Assembly: GCA_947457715.1 (NCBI GenBank)
Contig: CANGXK010000142.1
Location: 1 to 6,952, forward strand
Source: Gemmatimonadota bacterium
GTDB lineage: Bacteria; Gemmatimonadota; Gemmatimonadetes; Gemmatimonadales; Gemmatimonadaceae
Length of the DNA stretch: 6,952 nt
Reading direction: 5' to 3'
Shown here: piece by piece, positions 6,465-6,952 of the stretch
Numbering within the stretch: the stretch's first letter is position 1
Layout of the letters: each line of letters opens with the position of its first letter
The notes under the pieces: model-generated
The model's input: only the letters and a program-made list of their open reading frames with translations
Databases searched by the model: none
What the model was told of the DNA's origin: nothing
Program-made: the position numbers and the translations under genes

Positions 6465-6952
6465 CCACGAACCCCGCTGCACCGCCGCAAGGCGGTGCAG
6501 CGGGGTGCATGACGAATGGGCTGTCCCGCCCACATGGGCGGTTTCTTCTTGAACATGCCGCCGAGGCCGGCCTTGATGGCATCTTGGGCACTCGGCGCCT
6601 CTCTCTTCGTGGCCCCCTTCTCGCCCTTGGCCGATTCGGCCTTGGCACCATCCATCGAGGCCGTCACGTCGGCCGTGACCGTGCCCTTCTTGTCGGTCTG
6701 CGTGGACCAGATGATCGTCTTGAGCGCGATGCCGGTGCGTCCAGACTCGCGGGTTTAGGTGGCAAGCTCCCTGGCCAACTCGGGATGGATCGACTTCATG
6801 CCCGACGCAAACGACTTGGCCCACGTCTCCATGGTACGCGGATCGAAGTCCACGTTGGCGATCCACTGATTTTTGGAGTCGTTGCCGACCGTCTTCTGGT
6901 TCACCATCATCACCATCTCGACCGTGCTCGAGTACCACGTACGGACTTTGCG
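6461..6952 (-). pseudogene. Unrecognised gene, interrupted by in-frame TAA; 5' end outside window
   Basis: Read on the minus strand, a single frame carries coding-type sequence from the window edge to a TAG at 6463-6461, broken once by TAA at 6757-6755. Before the break are 65 codons with mostly G/C third positions (including YSSTVEMVMMVNQKT and FDPRTMETWAKSFASGMKS). After the break the same bias continues through SGRTGIALKTIIWSTQTDKK, an Ala/Lys-rich region and the basic end LGGMFKKK, so both sides look like one former protein. A further 23 residues after FKKK are Arg/Cys-rich and run through the terminator hairpin, suggesting the original stop was also lost. The GIALKTI stretch with a following Lys/Thr strand faintly recalls DUF4412-like proteins; I would not assign the family on that. 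Alternatives are a sequencing error at 6755-6757, or a genuine gene ending there with a dead downstream remnant. No recoding is expected, since the stop is TAA. Confidence 0.6.
6471..6506. terminator. Strong hairpin, probable bidirectional terminator
   Basis: A perfect 16-bp stem (6471-6486 paired with 6491-6506) closed by a GCAA tetraloop of the stable GNRA class. It begins 6 nt after the E1 stop and lies between that gene and the convergent minus-strand reading frame. There is no run of T after it on the plus strand and only a weak T-containing stretch on the minus strand, so it is a stem-driven terminator or transcript-end stabiliser rather than a textbook intrinsic terminator. Confidence 0.8.

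Noticed and set aside
5085..6938. A 617-codon minus-strand open frame antisense to E1
   Set aside because: His/Arg/Val-rich composition is typical of the antisense shadow of a GC-rich gene, with no motif, and the E1 motifs on the plus strand are unambiguous.
1..6952. CRISPR array, tRNA, rRNA, insertion sequence or attachment site
   Set aside because: I saw no regularly spaced repeats, cloverleaf, transposase motif or terminal inverted repeats on either strand.

Overview
This is a GC-rich, densely packed bacterial chromosomal window with strong G/C third-position codon bias. The style of its proteins (an M1 peptidase paired with a DUF6702 protein, and a fused alpha/beta 2-oxoacid dehydrogenase E1) would fit Gemmatimonadota or a similar group. 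That placement is an inference from protein character; no rRNA or marker gene is present to prove it. I see no phage, transposon, CRISPR, tRNA or rRNA feature.

Layout, left to right. (a) 3-2550, plus strand: the 3' part of a large M1-family zinc aminopeptidase with its active site intact, followed after 16 nt by a small exported-looking DUF6702-type protein; the two look like one operon. (b) 2558-4183, minus strand: in transcription order, a HIT-family nucleotide-binding protein, the in-frame remnant of a YpfJ-type neutral zinc metallopeptidase that has lost its catalytic core, and a creatininase-family metallohydrolase starting with TTG. Gaps are only a few nucleotides, so this looks like one transcription unit with a decayed middle gene. 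It meets the M1/DUF6702 operon tail to tail across 7 nt. (c) 4184-4337: a 154-nt divergent intergenic region that must carry the promoters of both flanking units. (d) 4338-6464, plus strand: a 708-residue fused E1 alpha/beta subunit of a branched-chain 2-oxoacid or pyruvate dehydrogenase complex, ending at a near-perfect 16-bp GCAA-capped hairpin. (e) 6461-6952, minus strand: the 3' part of an unrecognised gene interrupted by an in-frame TAA, whose frame runs through the hairpin and ends in a stop overlapping the E1 stop; it looks like a pseudogene.

The intact genes are housekeeping or accessory metabolism: extracytoplasmic peptide turnover (M1), nucleotide phosphate hydrolysis (HIT), amidohydrolysis (creatininase family) and oxidative decarboxylation (E1). 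I do not find a convincing new multi-gene system. The points most worth a second look are the two decayed genes, especially the zinc peptidase remnant with its catalytic segment neatly excised in frame, and the M1/DUF6702 pairing.
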